64,000 bases of DNA from Valencia hispanica (taxonomy: Eukaryota > Chordata > Actinopteri > Cyprinodontiformes > Valenciidae), in the NCBI GenBank assembly GCA_963556495.2, contig OY747702.1, forward strand, positions 7,133,001 to 7,197,000. The letters are read 5' to 3'. A program made the position numbers and the translations under genes. Below the pieces are notes generated by a model that worked only from the letters and a program-made list of their open reading frames with translations, had not been told where the DNA came from and searched no databases. This document shows positions 30,208 to 41,900 of the stretch, piece after piece (position 1 is the first letter of the stretch; each line of letters opens with the position of its first letter).

Positions 30208-32159
30208 ATGGCAAAGAGGGGCTTCCAACCTTTAAGACATGGAGTTTATCACTAAAAATAATCATGAAAATAACAGTGGAGAAAAGTTGGTCAGCAATTT
30301 TAGGAAGGATTTGATGCAGGTTCTGTTTTTGGTATTTGGTGATTTCTTTCACAGGTTTCAACACCAAAGTCACTTCATACAGCCAAATTCACAAATAAAA
30401 ATGTATGATGAGAACGGACCGCATGAAAAAGGAAAAAAGGAAAAACGTCAATGGAATGGGGTCAGAAAGATGGAGTGAGAGAGAACCAGATATATGCAGA
30501 CAGAAAGAAAAAAAGACATGGAGCGAGCTGGAGGATGAATCGACAGCAATGAATAGCAGCAGAAAGGAGAAATGGCCAGGTGAGGAGGGAGAGGATGGAT
30601 GGGGAAAAGTCAGAAGAAGAGAAATGATGGACGGTGGACGTATTGGTTGTGTGTGTATGTATGTGTGTGAAGTTGGTGGCAGCGAAGGGACAAGGGTGAG
30701 GAGGGAGCCAAGGAGCCGACGGCGATGAGAACATTATGGCTGGATAATGAAGAGGTTCCACGCTGTCAGCCAACACCATTCACCCTGCATGGCTCTGACC
30801 CCAAAGTGTCAACAAGCTAAACGACCGAGCAGCAGCGCATTACCACATGTACGCACAACCGTCTGCATGCACGCCTACACTCACACACACACACGCAGAC
30901 TAGCAGACCAAACTGAAATGCCAATGTTTGTCTGATGCGTGAATATCACCAAATGATGGTGAAAATACAAAGCACACAGACATGTGAATAATGTAGTAAC
31001 AACTGCTTATACATGATCCCAACATGCGCCATAAAAGTGCATGTGGGGAGTACATTCACAGAAACCTAACAATCGAAACAGACACAGCTTCACTCATCAC
31101 ATACCCAGCAGCTCAGTGGGTGTGGATTCAGGGTTCTGCTGTTTGCACAGTAAATATCACATTCTTTATTGGTATTCAGAACAGTGAAATTCAATAAATT
31201 GAGTCAACAAAGGTTGTTTCATATAGCTAATCTCTGCTCACACATCACAACACACCACAGTCAGTGCGAGGAAAGCGACTTTAGACCAACTGAAAGCTGC
31301 CTTCAATAGTCTATTCACTGTCTATGTTACTCGATCTCTCTTTGTCTCCCCCCAGCCCCCACCCCTAGTCTGTTTCTGTATCTCTCTACCCTCCGAACCA
31401 GTCACTTTATCACACGTTTGCACACAGGCAAAGCGTTTCCTCTTTTATTCCTTTTTCTCTGCTGCTCTATCTTCGTCACTTTTTCTCGCTTTCTGTCATT
31501 TTTTTCTTGCTGCTTGATGCAAAGCCCTATCTGGGCACCAAAACAAACTCACACACAGACACACTCACTTTCTCTTGCTCGCCTTCTCTCTCTTTCCTTC
31601 TCTCCCCATCTTTCTTTAACCCTCTCCTTCTGTGACAGTTTAGACCCCGCTGCTGTATTACCATGACAGGACAGAGTGTTGTTAAGTACTTCCCTGCAGA
31701 CAGATGGAGTAGACATATAGTGACAGCCAATACATATCCTCTGATGGTTTAAGATTTTGATCATGTCAGCAGGACTGATATGATGTTAAAAACGGTTTGT
31801 CTCTTTATTTCAAAGACAGCGCCTGCCTCAAAACCAAGTTTGGAATCACTACCCATGGATGATGATCATTTCCTTTTACTGCTGAGCACTCTGCCAATAC
31901 ATTGCTAGATAATGTGCAGCTGGTTATTCTTTGGGACTTTAAGAACTGCAAAACATAAAAAATACACATTTGAAACCAGATACTCGGGGTTAGGTACTAT
32001 AAAAAGACAAATTGCCTGCTTTTTCTCACTGTCTGAACTTAAAATCAGACTAAACAATTCCCGTTTTATGTCAATACCAAAATATTCCATTGTGCTAAAT
32101 GGCAGAACAAAGAGGGAGAAAATCCCTGACGATTTTATTACTTTTTTAAATTAAGAAAT
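30208..32159. other. Unassigned; low-complexity tracts
   Basis: A purine-rich stretch (30410-30730), a CA tract (30880-30896) and a pyrimidine-rich stretch (31330-31640) dominate. The open frames here follow these biases and carry no domain. Confidence 0.5.
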
Positions 32160-33050
32160 GTAGATACATGTCTGTCCACCTATTACTTTAAAGCAGCTCT
32201 AAACAGATGGTTTTTAGCCTTGATTTAAAGAAATCAAGGCTAAAAGAAAGTCTTTCAGCAGCTTTACAGTTGTCTGAAGGTTTATTCCAGATAAAGAGCA
32301 TAGAAACTGAAAGCTGCTTCTCCATGTTTGGTTCTGGTTCTACGGAAGCTGAGTAGGCTGGATTTAGAAGACCTAAGTGATCTGGGGGGTTTGTATAATG
32401 ACAACAGAACTTCAACTAATGTACTAAGCCATTCAGTGATTTATAAACTTGTTAAAGTATTTAGAAGTCTATTCTCTGAGCTACAGGAAGCCAGTGTAAG
32501 GACTTTAGAACTAGGGTTATGTGTTCTACGTTCCTAGTTATACTGAAAATCCGAGCAGCAGCCATCTGGATCACCTGCAACTACCTGATTGACTTTTTAG
32601 GTCGATTTGTGAGGACACTGTTGCAGTAATCAATCTGACTAAAGATAAATATATGGATGAGGGTTTTTTAGGTCCTGTTGTGTGGTTAGTCCTTTAATCC
32701 TAGAAATGTTCTTCAGGTGATAGAAGGCTGACCTTGTGATTGCCTTTATGTGACCCTTGAGGTTCAGATCTGAGTCCATTACTACACCTAGATTTCAGCC
32801 ATGACATGTGGATATTAGCTTTATTAACTAAAGCTGTGTGCTGACTCTTGATCGTTCCTCTTTAGGTCCAAAGATAATCAATTCATTTTTGTTTCTGTTC
32901 AGCTGTAGAAATTTATGGCACATCCATGCATTGATTTGCGGAATGCATTTACTTAGAGTTTGGATGGGTTCAGTCACCTGGTGACATTGTAATGTAGAGC
33001 TGAGTATCATCCGCATAGTGATCTTGTTGCTTGTTATAATAATCATAATA
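32160..33050 (-). pseudogene. L2 LINE RT C-terminal relic, minus strand
   Basis: The minus strand reads [16 protein letters not shown] (YADD codons at 33006-33017), then [16 protein letters not shown] and FLQLNRN, and much further down a WNKPSDNCKAAE...FKSRLKT C-terminus near 32215-32300. The order and 3' orientation match L2 ORF2. It is heavily frameshifted. The same subfamily signature (ITMSPGD...TLSKCI) recurs at 54560-54640. Sequence above 33050 is no longer L2, so the copy is truncated just before the YADD motif. Confidence 0.75.
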
Positions 33051-34383
33051 AAAACCTGTAGATGTCATTAAAAGCCAACACCTCAAACACTGCTTGATTG
33101 TGTGACATTGTTGGAAAATAAAGAGTCTGGTTTTAAGATGGCTTAAGTTGCTGTGTTTGAGTTTAAACAGCAAGTTTCCTAACTTGCATACAAGTATGGA
33201 AGTATAAATAAAATGGGAATGTAAAGCCATCATAATGTGCAGAAAGGAGACCGGTTGTGGATTTTAGTGATGACTGTATTTTGGTGCCAGGTGTGTGTAT
33301 ACACCCCAGAAGTAAAGCAAACAATCTTGTGAAGATGTTGCTGAAGCTGGCAAGAGTGTCATTATCCACAGTGAAATGAGTCCTTTACCAACATGTAATG
33401 AAAGGCCACTCAGAGAGGAAGAAGCCATTACTCCAAAAATAGCAACACAAGGTCCTGATCCTAGTCTCAGAAGAAATTTGTAGGCAGAGCTAAAAAGGTG
33501 TGTTATTGAATTTTTCTTACCAAGTTTATCAATATCATGTGCATGATATAGGAGCCACATGACCAGACACCTTTGAACGAGTCCCAAGTATCTCTTTTAT
33601 AGGACAGAATATAAGAAAAATTGTTGTGAGACGGTCTGACTCCTTTACAGGTGTAGAAAACACCAACCTTCATTGTGTTGCCTCAGACAAATTCATTCTA
33701 TGAATGTTCATACACCTTAAATTCAAGACATAACATGACATGAACATCAGAATAATAAAGTCGTAGCACATTAGCCTGTAATAAAAGTTTTGCACCAGGG
33801 GTCAACACGGCCTACAATGTCTTTTTATACATTGTGTGTAAATGTCTTGTTTCAACTGCATATTATATGTTTTCTCTACTTTCTCCTCCTAAAATCTAAA
33901 AACAAATATAAAACCATTTTTAGTACAATGTTTTCGGAACCATTCTTATTCAAAAAGCGGCCTTAATTCTGATTATGTTTTTTTTATTTTATTTTACGTT
34001 AATGCAGTCTTTGTTACAACAATCACACCGACTCTGGGCTGTCTGCATCATGTCCCTCATCTGCTGTTTAGGTATTTTATCACCAGTTTACTGTATTTGA
34101 AAAGGTTTTTTAAATCAGCCTTTATTAAAAAGCAAGCTTTTAACTTTGGGTTCATATGTTATGTTTTTATTGTAAATCCTATCTCCAGTATTTACCCCAG
34201 TTTCCTATGGAAACAGATTAATGTAAAACTTCATAAACATGAAACAAAAACACATGTGAATGAGACAGTATTTAACCAAGCAAAAATTCAAATAGCAACA
34301 TCTTTAATTTATATGGGAGGGTCTCATCAGAGGGCTGCTCTCATTGGTTATTAAGATTATAAATTAATATTTCAAAGACAAAG
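33051..34383. other. Unassigned sequence
   Basis: No gene or element recognised. Frames of up to 107 codons (33264-33587, minus) have no motif. Confidence 0.45.
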
Positions 34384-34545
34384 GAGTTGTGCTGTGCGGG
34401 TAGAGACAGAGCAGCAACTACATCTCAGGAGCCCACGCATGCACAGGGAGAACATGAAAACTCCATGCAGAAAGAAGCCAGGCCTGGATTCAAACCCAGG
34501 ACCTTCTTGCTGCAAGACAACAGTGCTAATAACTGTGCCACCGGG
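34384..34545 (-). mobile_element. tRNA-derived SINE-like module
   Basis: On the minus strand it reads TGGCACAGTTATTAGCAC (box A-like, 34523-34540), then GGTTTGAATCC (box B-like, 34486-34496), followed by a unit with TTCTGCATGGAGTTTTCATG and TCTCCCTGTGCATGCGTGGG. This is a very common fish repeat head. The promoter boxes are slightly mutated, and no TSD or tail was located. Confidence 0.6.
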
Positions 34546-34619
34546 GCTTCCCTCCTCGCTATCCCGTGGTGTCCTGGGTCCCAATTTTAATATACAACTT
34601 AGACACTCCACCTTATAAC

Positions 34620-36545
34620 ATTCTCACACGACACATATGTAGGGACATTGGGGTGGGCACACTTTTCGGCATCCAGAGGGGGAGTGGTACAATCAGCTTC
34701 ACCTCTGGTGCCGGTGCCCACTGTTAAACCACATATAGACACTGAGGGCTCGGGGTGGGGGTTGGGGGATGTGTGGCTGCCTTCCCCACATCCCACCCCT
34801 CTGTTTTAAATGCACATTATAACAACACGCATCAACACCATACTCGAGCGGGAGGATGGAGGCTAGGCGTCTTTTCACACTCCTGTTCGCTACGGGCCAT
34901 CAGGGGTTGGGGTCCGGAGGAGGACAGGCGGTCTGGTCGGGGTCCTGGGCTGTCGGGCTGCTTTGCCACTGTGGGGCCCTTGGCGGTCTGCTTGTCTCCG
35001 TCCTAGAAGGTAGGGGGTCCACCTCCCGGGTCTGGGGGCTGGTGGCTCTACTGGGGCATCGGTACCTGGACCTGGGAGCATAAAGTGTGCATGGGGTGTG
35101 TGAGTGAGGGTACAGCGTCATTTTTTTGGGTGTCTTGGTGAGTCAGTGAGAATGTATGGGTTTAAGAGGGAGGGAAGGTATGACTGTGTCTGTATGTCTT
35201 TGTCTGCCTGTCAGGTTGGATCTTGGTCTGCCCCCTCGCCTGGGGCACCTCAGGCCTTACACTTAATGGGGGGCCTATTTCCCCTCCGTCACCTCCCGCC
35301 GGTGACGGGGGCCCCTGCCTGCCGGTGCATCGGTGGTCAATCCGGTTCGGACCTGGTGCATGCCTGGCCAGGCCTGGGGGGGCCGGTGTGTCGGTCGGCC
35401 GATGCGCTGGGCCGATATCTTCCTTTGGTTGGTTGAGGCACCTCTTTTAGGTTTGGGATTGTTGGGTGGTGCCTGCTCGGTGGCTCGGCGGGATGCGGAT
35501 CCGGCGTCTCTGCTCGTTTGATCACCTGTTCTGTGCGCACCGTGCGTGGCCGGTTCATTGGCGGGTTGGACCGGCCCTGGCCCTCGTTGGATGCCTGGTC
35601 TCGGCGCCCTGCGTTGCGCGGGATCAGGACCCGGGAGCTGGTACAACTTGGCGTCCAGATGCTGGCTGAGCCCGGCCTGGGGATGCTGTCCGTCCCCTGC
35701 GGCTATCAGTGGGGCGCTGGGATGTTGGCGGTGGGGATTGGCCTAGGGTGGAGGCGGTGCGTGGCGGCCGGCAGTACCGGGGGCCCCTCGTTGGCCGGTC
35801 CCTTGTCGGGTCCCTGCTGGGGGGTGGGGTGCCCCTGGGCCCCGGCTCCCCCGGTCCGGCGGGGCCCGTGGGCTCGTCACTGCTGCCCCCCGGGCCCCTG
35901 CATAGTGGCCGCTGGATGTTCCCCTGGGGTTCTCCTTTGCTCCTCTCTTGGGGGATGCGGTCGGCCCCGCCCGGGTCTGCTTGGGGCTCTGGCGGTCCTT
36001 TGGACGTCTTTGCTCCGATCTCCTTCATGTCTGCATTGATTCCTGGGAGACGGATTGATGTCTGCTCACACCAACTATCGAACACTCTTATGGAGAAACC
36101 TTATATGCACCAGCATGCTAACACACACACATAGATGTGGGGTCTCTGGTGTTTAAGGAAATATTCTTGGGCTGAGGTTATCATTACTAGAGCTTGATTA
36201 ATCGGTACCGTGAGTTGTTCTGTGACATTGTTGTTGTATTTTTATATTTATTTTTGTGTGATGTGGTTGTGTAATTTTTAGTTCACAATGTTTGGTTGGT
36301 TTTGTCGATGTTCCTTTTTCGTGTTTTGTTTTGTTTTTCCCCCTCTCTCTGCCGTCCTGTGGGTATGGAGGTAGACTTCAATGTCTTCCTGTGTTTTCTT
36401 TGTTCCCCTTCCTCTTTTGTATTTTCAACTCACCCTCTCTCTTGACTTTTTGTTTCCTACCTCTCTTCTTCATCTTCCTTCTTTCTTCTCCTTAATTTTC
36501 CGTCTCCGTGTCCGTAACATCAGGAAATAAAAACCCCAACAATTC
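34620..36545. repeat. GC-rich repeat-like block (~1.9 kb)
   Basis: Composition changes abruptly: 34850-36050 is very rich in G and C on the plus strand with runs such as GGGGGT, GGCCGG and CCCCTGG, then shifts to T-rich with pyrimidine tracts (36290-36510) and an AATAAAAACC end. Several open frames overlap on both strands (longest 173 codons, 35518-36039), but their Gly/Pro/Arg/Trp-rich translations match nothing. I suspect a UTR or body of an uncharacterised retroelement because of the poly(A)-signal-like end; function unknown. Confidence 0.45.
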
Positions 36546-36688
36546 ATAATAAAGATTTTTCACACATATATCAACTGGAGTACTATAGCAAAAGCTGTAC
36601 TGCTCCGCTTGTGAAAGTAAATCTGTTGGGCTTCTACTTGGTACTCAGACACCAATTCTGAGCTCCACACTGCCAAACAGGACACGTT

Positions 36689-36723
36689 AAAAAAAATAAA
36701 TAAATAAATAAATAAATAAATAA
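36689..36723. repeat. (TAAA)n microsatellite
   Basis: About eight AAAT/TAAA units follow an A-run. Confidence 0.9.
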
Positions 36724-36763
36724 CTGTGCCACCGTGTATCCCAGGTTAAAATCAATTGTCTGT

Positions 36764-36912
36764 TATTAATGCGTTATTGATTACTTATTGAGCAAATTAT
36801 TTATTGAAACATTAATTCCTCCAAATAATGTTTTATCTTCACTTCTGCTTTGCATTGTGAACTGGATGGTTGAACAAAAGCAAAATGATGCTAATTAGTC
36901 TTAAACTGATCA
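36764..36912 (-). repeat. Dispersed repeat, copy 1 (pair of 57200-57340)
   Basis: The reverse complement shares GTTTAAGACTAAT, CACAATGCAAAGCAGAAGTG and spaced TTTGGA/ATCAATAAC motifs with 57200-57340. Family unknown. Confidence 0.7.
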
Positions 36913-37001
36913 TAATTAGTGGCCGAATCCAGGTGCAATAACGTCATCACACCAGGGATCAGGATCTGCACAGGTTTATTCAGCAGCGTAGTCAAGGAGC
37001 T

Positions 37002-37356
37002 ATAAACACAGTGGCAAAGGACACATTCAGGTTGAAATGTACACTCACATCTCCCCACAGCAGAGTTAAACGCATAATGTTAAAATGTTTATAATGGAAA
37101 AAAACAAAATGATGTACACAATACAAAACTTATGGATCCTTTTAATTTCATTAGCTAACAGAAAACTCCAGTGTCCCTCGTAATGTAGAACAGTGCATAA
37201 AAAGCCTATCCTAAAATGCAGTCCTTCAATAAAAATATATAAAACTACAACAAGCAACCGGTTGTATTCAGAACATACCTATAAACATAGTGGCAAAGGA
37301 CACACTCAAGTTGCAGCAGAACGTGTACACTCACAACTCCCTGCGGCAGATTAAAG
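37002..37356. repeat. Direct repeat of ~78 bp, 278 bp apart
   Basis: 37002-37080 and 37280-37356 share CTATAAACA(C/T)AGTGGCAAAGGACACA, TGTACACTCACA and CAGA(G)TTAAA. It may be a decayed tandem repeat or element ends in direct orientation. Confidence 0.7.
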
Positions 37357-37704
37357 ACAACATTTTTTTTTTGAGGGGTAGGCTAATCCCAGACAAACTT
37401 AATAAAAGTGACAATATTTCGTTTCTTCCTCCCAAAAAATCTTTTAAACAATTTAGTACTGTCAAGATTACATTTTTTAAGCAATTTAAAACAGTAAAAA
37501 CAACTCTTACAAGCATAGCCGAGAGAGAGACACTGTTAGCACACGTCTTACCAGCAGCATCGTCAGGCAGCTCTTGCCGGGCTGCTGCAACTACATTACA
37601 TAACATGCCTTGTGCCATATCTAATTAGGTCACAGTAGGAATTTAGGAACCAATAAAACAGAAATAGTTTGTTCTTATTATAGTGATATATTGAGAAATT
37701 AATC
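37357..37704. other. Unassigned sequence
   Basis: Frames on both strands (37290-37628 and 37331-37618) overlap a sequence with two AATTTAG.ACTGT-like repeats. No domain recognised. Confidence 0.4.
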
Positions 37705-37893
37705 TCAGATATTTGTAAATGCAACAAAAAGTGTTTTGAGAAGGTTCATTGGAATGAATAATAGAAAATATACAAAACTGACTACAATTGAAAGAAAGAA
37801 ATACAAACAATTGTATTCATTTTTGTGTATTTTCTATTATTCATTCCAATGAACCTTCTCAAAACACTTTTTGTTGCATTTACAAATATCTGA
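37705..37893. repeat. Near-perfect inverted repeat, 73-bp arms
   Basis: The arms 37705-37777 and 37821-37893 are reverse complements with about one difference, around a 43-bp spacer. Both carry TTTGTAAATGCAACAAAAAG and GTTCATTGGAATGAATAATAG or complements. A transcript would fold into a long hairpin. It could be a MITE, a recent inverted duplication or a small-RNA precursor. Confidence 0.9.
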
Positions 37894-38114
37894 AATCCCT
37901 TTCTCATTATATTTCTTTGCATAATTGGTAGTTAGTTTTTACTATCCATCCTTCTTTTAATTAGCACTTTAGTTGTGTGTTACTATCTTATTGAGTTTGT
38001 TGATTAAAGTATTTTGACTGGAAGGTTGAATTATTTTTGTCAATAAACTCTTATTTTTTGGAAAGCCATTGTTTGTCATTCCATATACATGTGTAGTTGC
38101 TCATTTGACTCTTT
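37894..38114. other. Unassigned sequence
   Basis: Nothing recognised. Confidence 0.4.
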
Positions 38115-38365
38115 TATCTGATCAGATACCTCTCTTTGGAGGTTTTCCAAGCATGACCCATTGGAAGAAAACCTAGGAGACAGGAAATACCTACAACTTA
38201 TCTGAGTGTCTACACATCCCTTCTGACAAGATAACTCCCTGGGATCTATCAAAAAGAGCTGGAGATCATCACTAGGGAAAGTGATCTTCAGGTTACTTTT
38301 CTGGACCTGTTACTTCCAAAACCTAACCTATGATAAGGGAGAGATAAATGATGAATGGGTATAAT
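38115..38365 (+). mobile_element. Decayed RTE/Rex3-type 3' end
   Basis: The plus strand keeps the order of an RTE ORF C-terminus seen at 5054-5300 on the other strand: GGAGGTTTTCCAAGCATGAC, CCCTGGGATCTATC, AGAGCTGGAGATCATCAC, a short stretch to GATAAG, and a (GATGAATGGG)-like tail. It is far more diverged than the Rex3 copy at 5027. Confidence 0.5.
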
Positions 38366-38736
38366 TTGTTTTGGGATTGTCTGCCAGAAATCTGTCAGTG
38401 CTATGGTGTATTAGGGAGTATAAAAGGGCTGCTGTACACATGAAGCAGATGGAGTGAGGGAAGACAAAAGTTGGGAGAGGTTTGCTGGGGGTTGTCCCCA
38501 TACAAAACATTGGTTCATGGGCAGAAAATGACTTGCAAGATGGAGTGCTCCAAAAGGTCACCAAGGTAACAGGTGGCAAGGATACAGATTATTGTTGAAA
38601 CAATTCAAAGGCTGCCTCACAGAAGCCACTCTAGGACAGAAAGAAAGTTGAGGAATACAACACAGGGCTGGTAGCAGTGGGAAGCAACTGGAGGAGATTC
38701 AATGGGGTAGGAGCAGCTGCAATAGTGGCCACTCTG
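38366..38736. other. Unassigned sequence
   Basis: No feature recognised. Confidence 0.4.
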
Positions 38737-39262
38737 TGTGTTTACATGCATTAAGAGAAAACTGAATTACTGTCTAAGTCTGACTGAATTTAGAAATGTA
38801 AACACTTTAGTCTTGCTGATGTCTAACCGAACTGGCCTATTATAATCGAGCTAACACACCCAGATAATGTGATTTGAAAGCCGAATTTCTCTGCGTTTAA
38901 ATGGCATCCCAGCTTAGTCAAGCTATTACTGACCTGGGCACTCCCCCTTCTGGAAGTGACGAGACTGCGGAGGGGGGAATAATATCACCGGTACGACAAC
39001 AACACACCAGCAATCAAACTGTACAGTACTAACAAAATGTACTGTGCTGCAGTGTTGTTGTCGTCCATTTCTTTGCTCATTGTGTAGATCCAGCTTTTAC
39101 TCTGTCTGTTTCACTGTCGCCAGCAGTTGTTTACTATCTGTGTGGCGCTATAGGCCAACCGGAAGAAGGCTAACACGAAAGGGAGCATGTCGCCACCTAC
39201 TGTCGAGGAGTAGAATGCACTTCATTCAATATTTTGATTTTCTGAGTGACATGTAAACAGGG
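38737..39262. repeat. Possible MITE with TGTTTACATG ends
   Basis: GTGTTTACATGCAT near 38740 and ACATGTAAACAGG near 39250 are inverted over about 10 bp, and the interior has CpG-rich sequence (38930-39000 and 39140-39200). Fish genomes have MITEs with such ends, but the match is short and the TSD is not resolved. Confidence 0.35.
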
Positions 39263-40211
39263 ATGAAGGCTCCCATTCTGGTTAAGGTATTAGCTTGATT
39301 ATCAACATTTTTAATTTTGGAAATGGTGAATTATCTGCTGGTGAATTCTGCAGTGTTGTAAAACTGAACAAAGACCCTGAAATGATAACTAACGGTGTAA
39401 ATGTTGGGAACTGTTCCAACTCCGCTCTCTGCTAACTGCACAAATCTTTCTTTCCCAACATACAACCCCTGACAGGACAACAGAAATATGATTACGCTTT
39501 TTTCATAATAGCTCATCATTAAAGATGAACTCAGCAACATTGATATAGACAAATACTGACACCTAAAACATTCATAGGAGGATTCAGCAGCTACGTTTGC
39601 TTATCCACCTGTGCTGTCCATCCCTTCCCTTCTGCTCTTTTGTTTTTTATCCTCTCAGCTATTCTGCTCTGCTTGTCCTGATAGTACATTGTGTGTGTAT
39701 CATATCCACCTACTCTTCTTTCATCCTTCCTTTTTTTGCCTTTCCTCCCACTCCCTCCTTAAGATAGTTGGTCTATCTCCCTCCCGCCCACAGTCTTTTC
39801 CTCTATGTGTTTTGCCAGCCTTCCTATAATCTGCACATCATCCTATCAGGTGAGGCTGGCCAGAATTTCAAAATAAAACGCTTTGTTTAGGCTGCCTGTG
39901 TTTCTGGTCTGCAGGCCTAGCATCCATCCTTTATGAGTAATTGTAAATATCTCCCACTCTGGATGGAGGATTTTTTCCTCCCTTTGTTTTTTACATGCTT
40001 GGGATGTCTTGTTAAGTGTCATTGAGAGTCAAGCCTCTCTCTTGTCTTTTTTGCTTGCTTTGCTGTTTGTTGGTAGAACATGACTGTATGTAAGTGTGTG
40101 TAGTGAGTGTGTTTTTGGCACTGGATGGAAGTGGAGGAAAGCCTCTGATGGCTCCAGTCACTCTCCCCTGAGCCTGTTGGATTAACTGGGACACACACAC
40201 AAATGTACACG

Positions 40212-40246
<35 letters not shown>

Positions 40247-41590
40247 ACACACACGCACACCCACACTATATAAATGTACACAAACAGTCTTAAAGCATGT
40301 ATATGCACAGCAAAATTTTGTTGTCAAGTGTCCATATGTACAATCACACATTTACTCCCACACTTACACTGAACAAATTGGCATAACATTAGATGTCACA
40401 ACACACATTAAAAGAGGAATGTTACACTGTATTTCAGAGCACATAGATTAAATTAGCAGACACACACAGAAGGTGAGCACTTTTCTGGAAATAAATACAG
40501 GGTGCATATAAATGTTTAGAGAAGCTACACACACAAACACACTGTGTGTCCTCTGTGGATACACAACCTGCACTGAATAACACTCGTCCGAGTTTGAGTC
40601 CAGGAAGTGTTGCATGGGCTGTTTTTAGTCTTGGACATTAAATATTTAAAAGGACCAATCATATAGTTTAATTGAATCTGAGGCCCCTCCCTCCAGGGGC
40701 GACGGACTCCGATCACAGCCAATTAGAAAGAGATGAGCCTGACAGTAATGGGTGCTATCTGTTAGTCCCAGGAGATACAGCCTGTGTGTGTGTGTGAGTA
40801 TGCGTGAAAATGTGTGTGTGAGTGTGCGTAGGGTCTCTTCCACTCAACAACATGCCATGCACCCACATATGTGTATAAGCAATGTGTATATGCAATCACA
40901 GAGCTTAGCCTCTCTTTTAGCTGTAATCATATTTATTCGGCAAGTCTGCTTGCACTCTCGTGCGTGTGCATGCGTGTGTGTGTGTGCATGCAAAGAGAAA
41001 TAGAGGGAAAGGGGGCATGCAAATCTACATTAACCTAATTATTCTGTTGGGCCCCTGTGTTTTCTCATTAGAACTCAGAGCCAGCAGGGACCGTGAAGAA
41101 ATGGAGGCAAAGAGGAACTTAGTGAGACACTCACACACACAGACTTAATAAGAGGAATTTAGGTACAAAGGAAAAGGACGTAGAGCAAAAGGAGTGAAAC
41201 AAAGATGATTATTATTCAGGCATAAAAAGACAACTTGTTTAAATCTGTATGAGCCATAACTTCAAAGAGTGACTCATAACTTGGGTTTCTCACCAAATTT
41301 GTACTCTTTCTCACACACACACATAATTACATTCCCTAAGCAGAGTCTTGCTTGACGTAGCATGATTTACATAGTTTGTCGATGATGAAAGAGGTGGACA
41401 ACTAAAGTATTAACCTTCCCACATTCTCAATAGGACTGACCAGATGAAACCACTCCAGCCGCTGTAAAGGTTGTGCTACATTCAATGCAAGGACCTTTTG
41501 TCTGATTTATAATTAAAGAATAGATATAAAAATGAGAACCTAGGGCCCTAACTTGCAGTCAGAGCCACATTAGAACAGCTTTTGGCAAAG
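39263..41590. other. Unassigned; CA/TG-rich stretches
   Basis: No gene recognised. Microsatellite tracts lie at 40208-40259 (CA)n, 40780-40830 (TG)n and 40966-40988 (TG)n. The open frames at 40012-40451 and 40752-41003 follow these repeats. Confidence 0.5.
40208..40259. repeat. (CA)n microsatellite
   Basis: About 25 CA units with a few interruptions (CACC, CG). Confidence 0.95.
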
Positions 41591-41900
41591 CATACTCATC
41601 CGTTCAAATGGCCTAGTCAAAAAACAGAATCGAATTGAAAATCTGTGGCAAAACTTAAAAGTGGATGTTAATAGATGCCTGAGCTTGAACTATTTTTCAA
41701 ATTAGAATTGACAAATATTTGTGTAAAGCGGGTTTAGCTATAACCCAAACAGATTTCATCTGAAGATGCTTTAACCAACGTGTTCAAGCGGACAACACAA
41801 ATTTAAAAATGTAAAATCATGTTTTATTTTCCTTCGACTTCATAACTTAGAAATACTTACTGTTGGTCTATCATATAAAGTCATCATAAAATATACAGAT
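41591..41900 (+). pseudogene. Tc1-like transposase C-terminal scrap
   Basis: The plus strand reads RIENLWQNLKVDVNRC from 41631, the IENLW motif that carries the catalytic Glu in Tc1 transposases, preceded by a decayed NGLVKKQN where SPDLNP would stand. Downstream sequence retains the spacing of the family's C-terminus through about 41800 and then a 3' UTR-like AT-rich part. The N-terminal domains and terminal repeats are not seen. Confidence 0.65.

Noticed and set aside
34486..34540. A functional tRNA gene
   Set aside because: Box A- and B-like motifs are present, but the sequence does not fold as a cloverleaf with an acceptor stem and continues into a SINE-type body.
35518..36039. 173-codon plus-strand frame in the GC-rich block
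   Set aside because: Long frames occur on both strands here because stops are rare in GC-rich DNA; the Gly/Pro/Trp/Arg-rich translation shows no domain, and overlapping frames are equally long.
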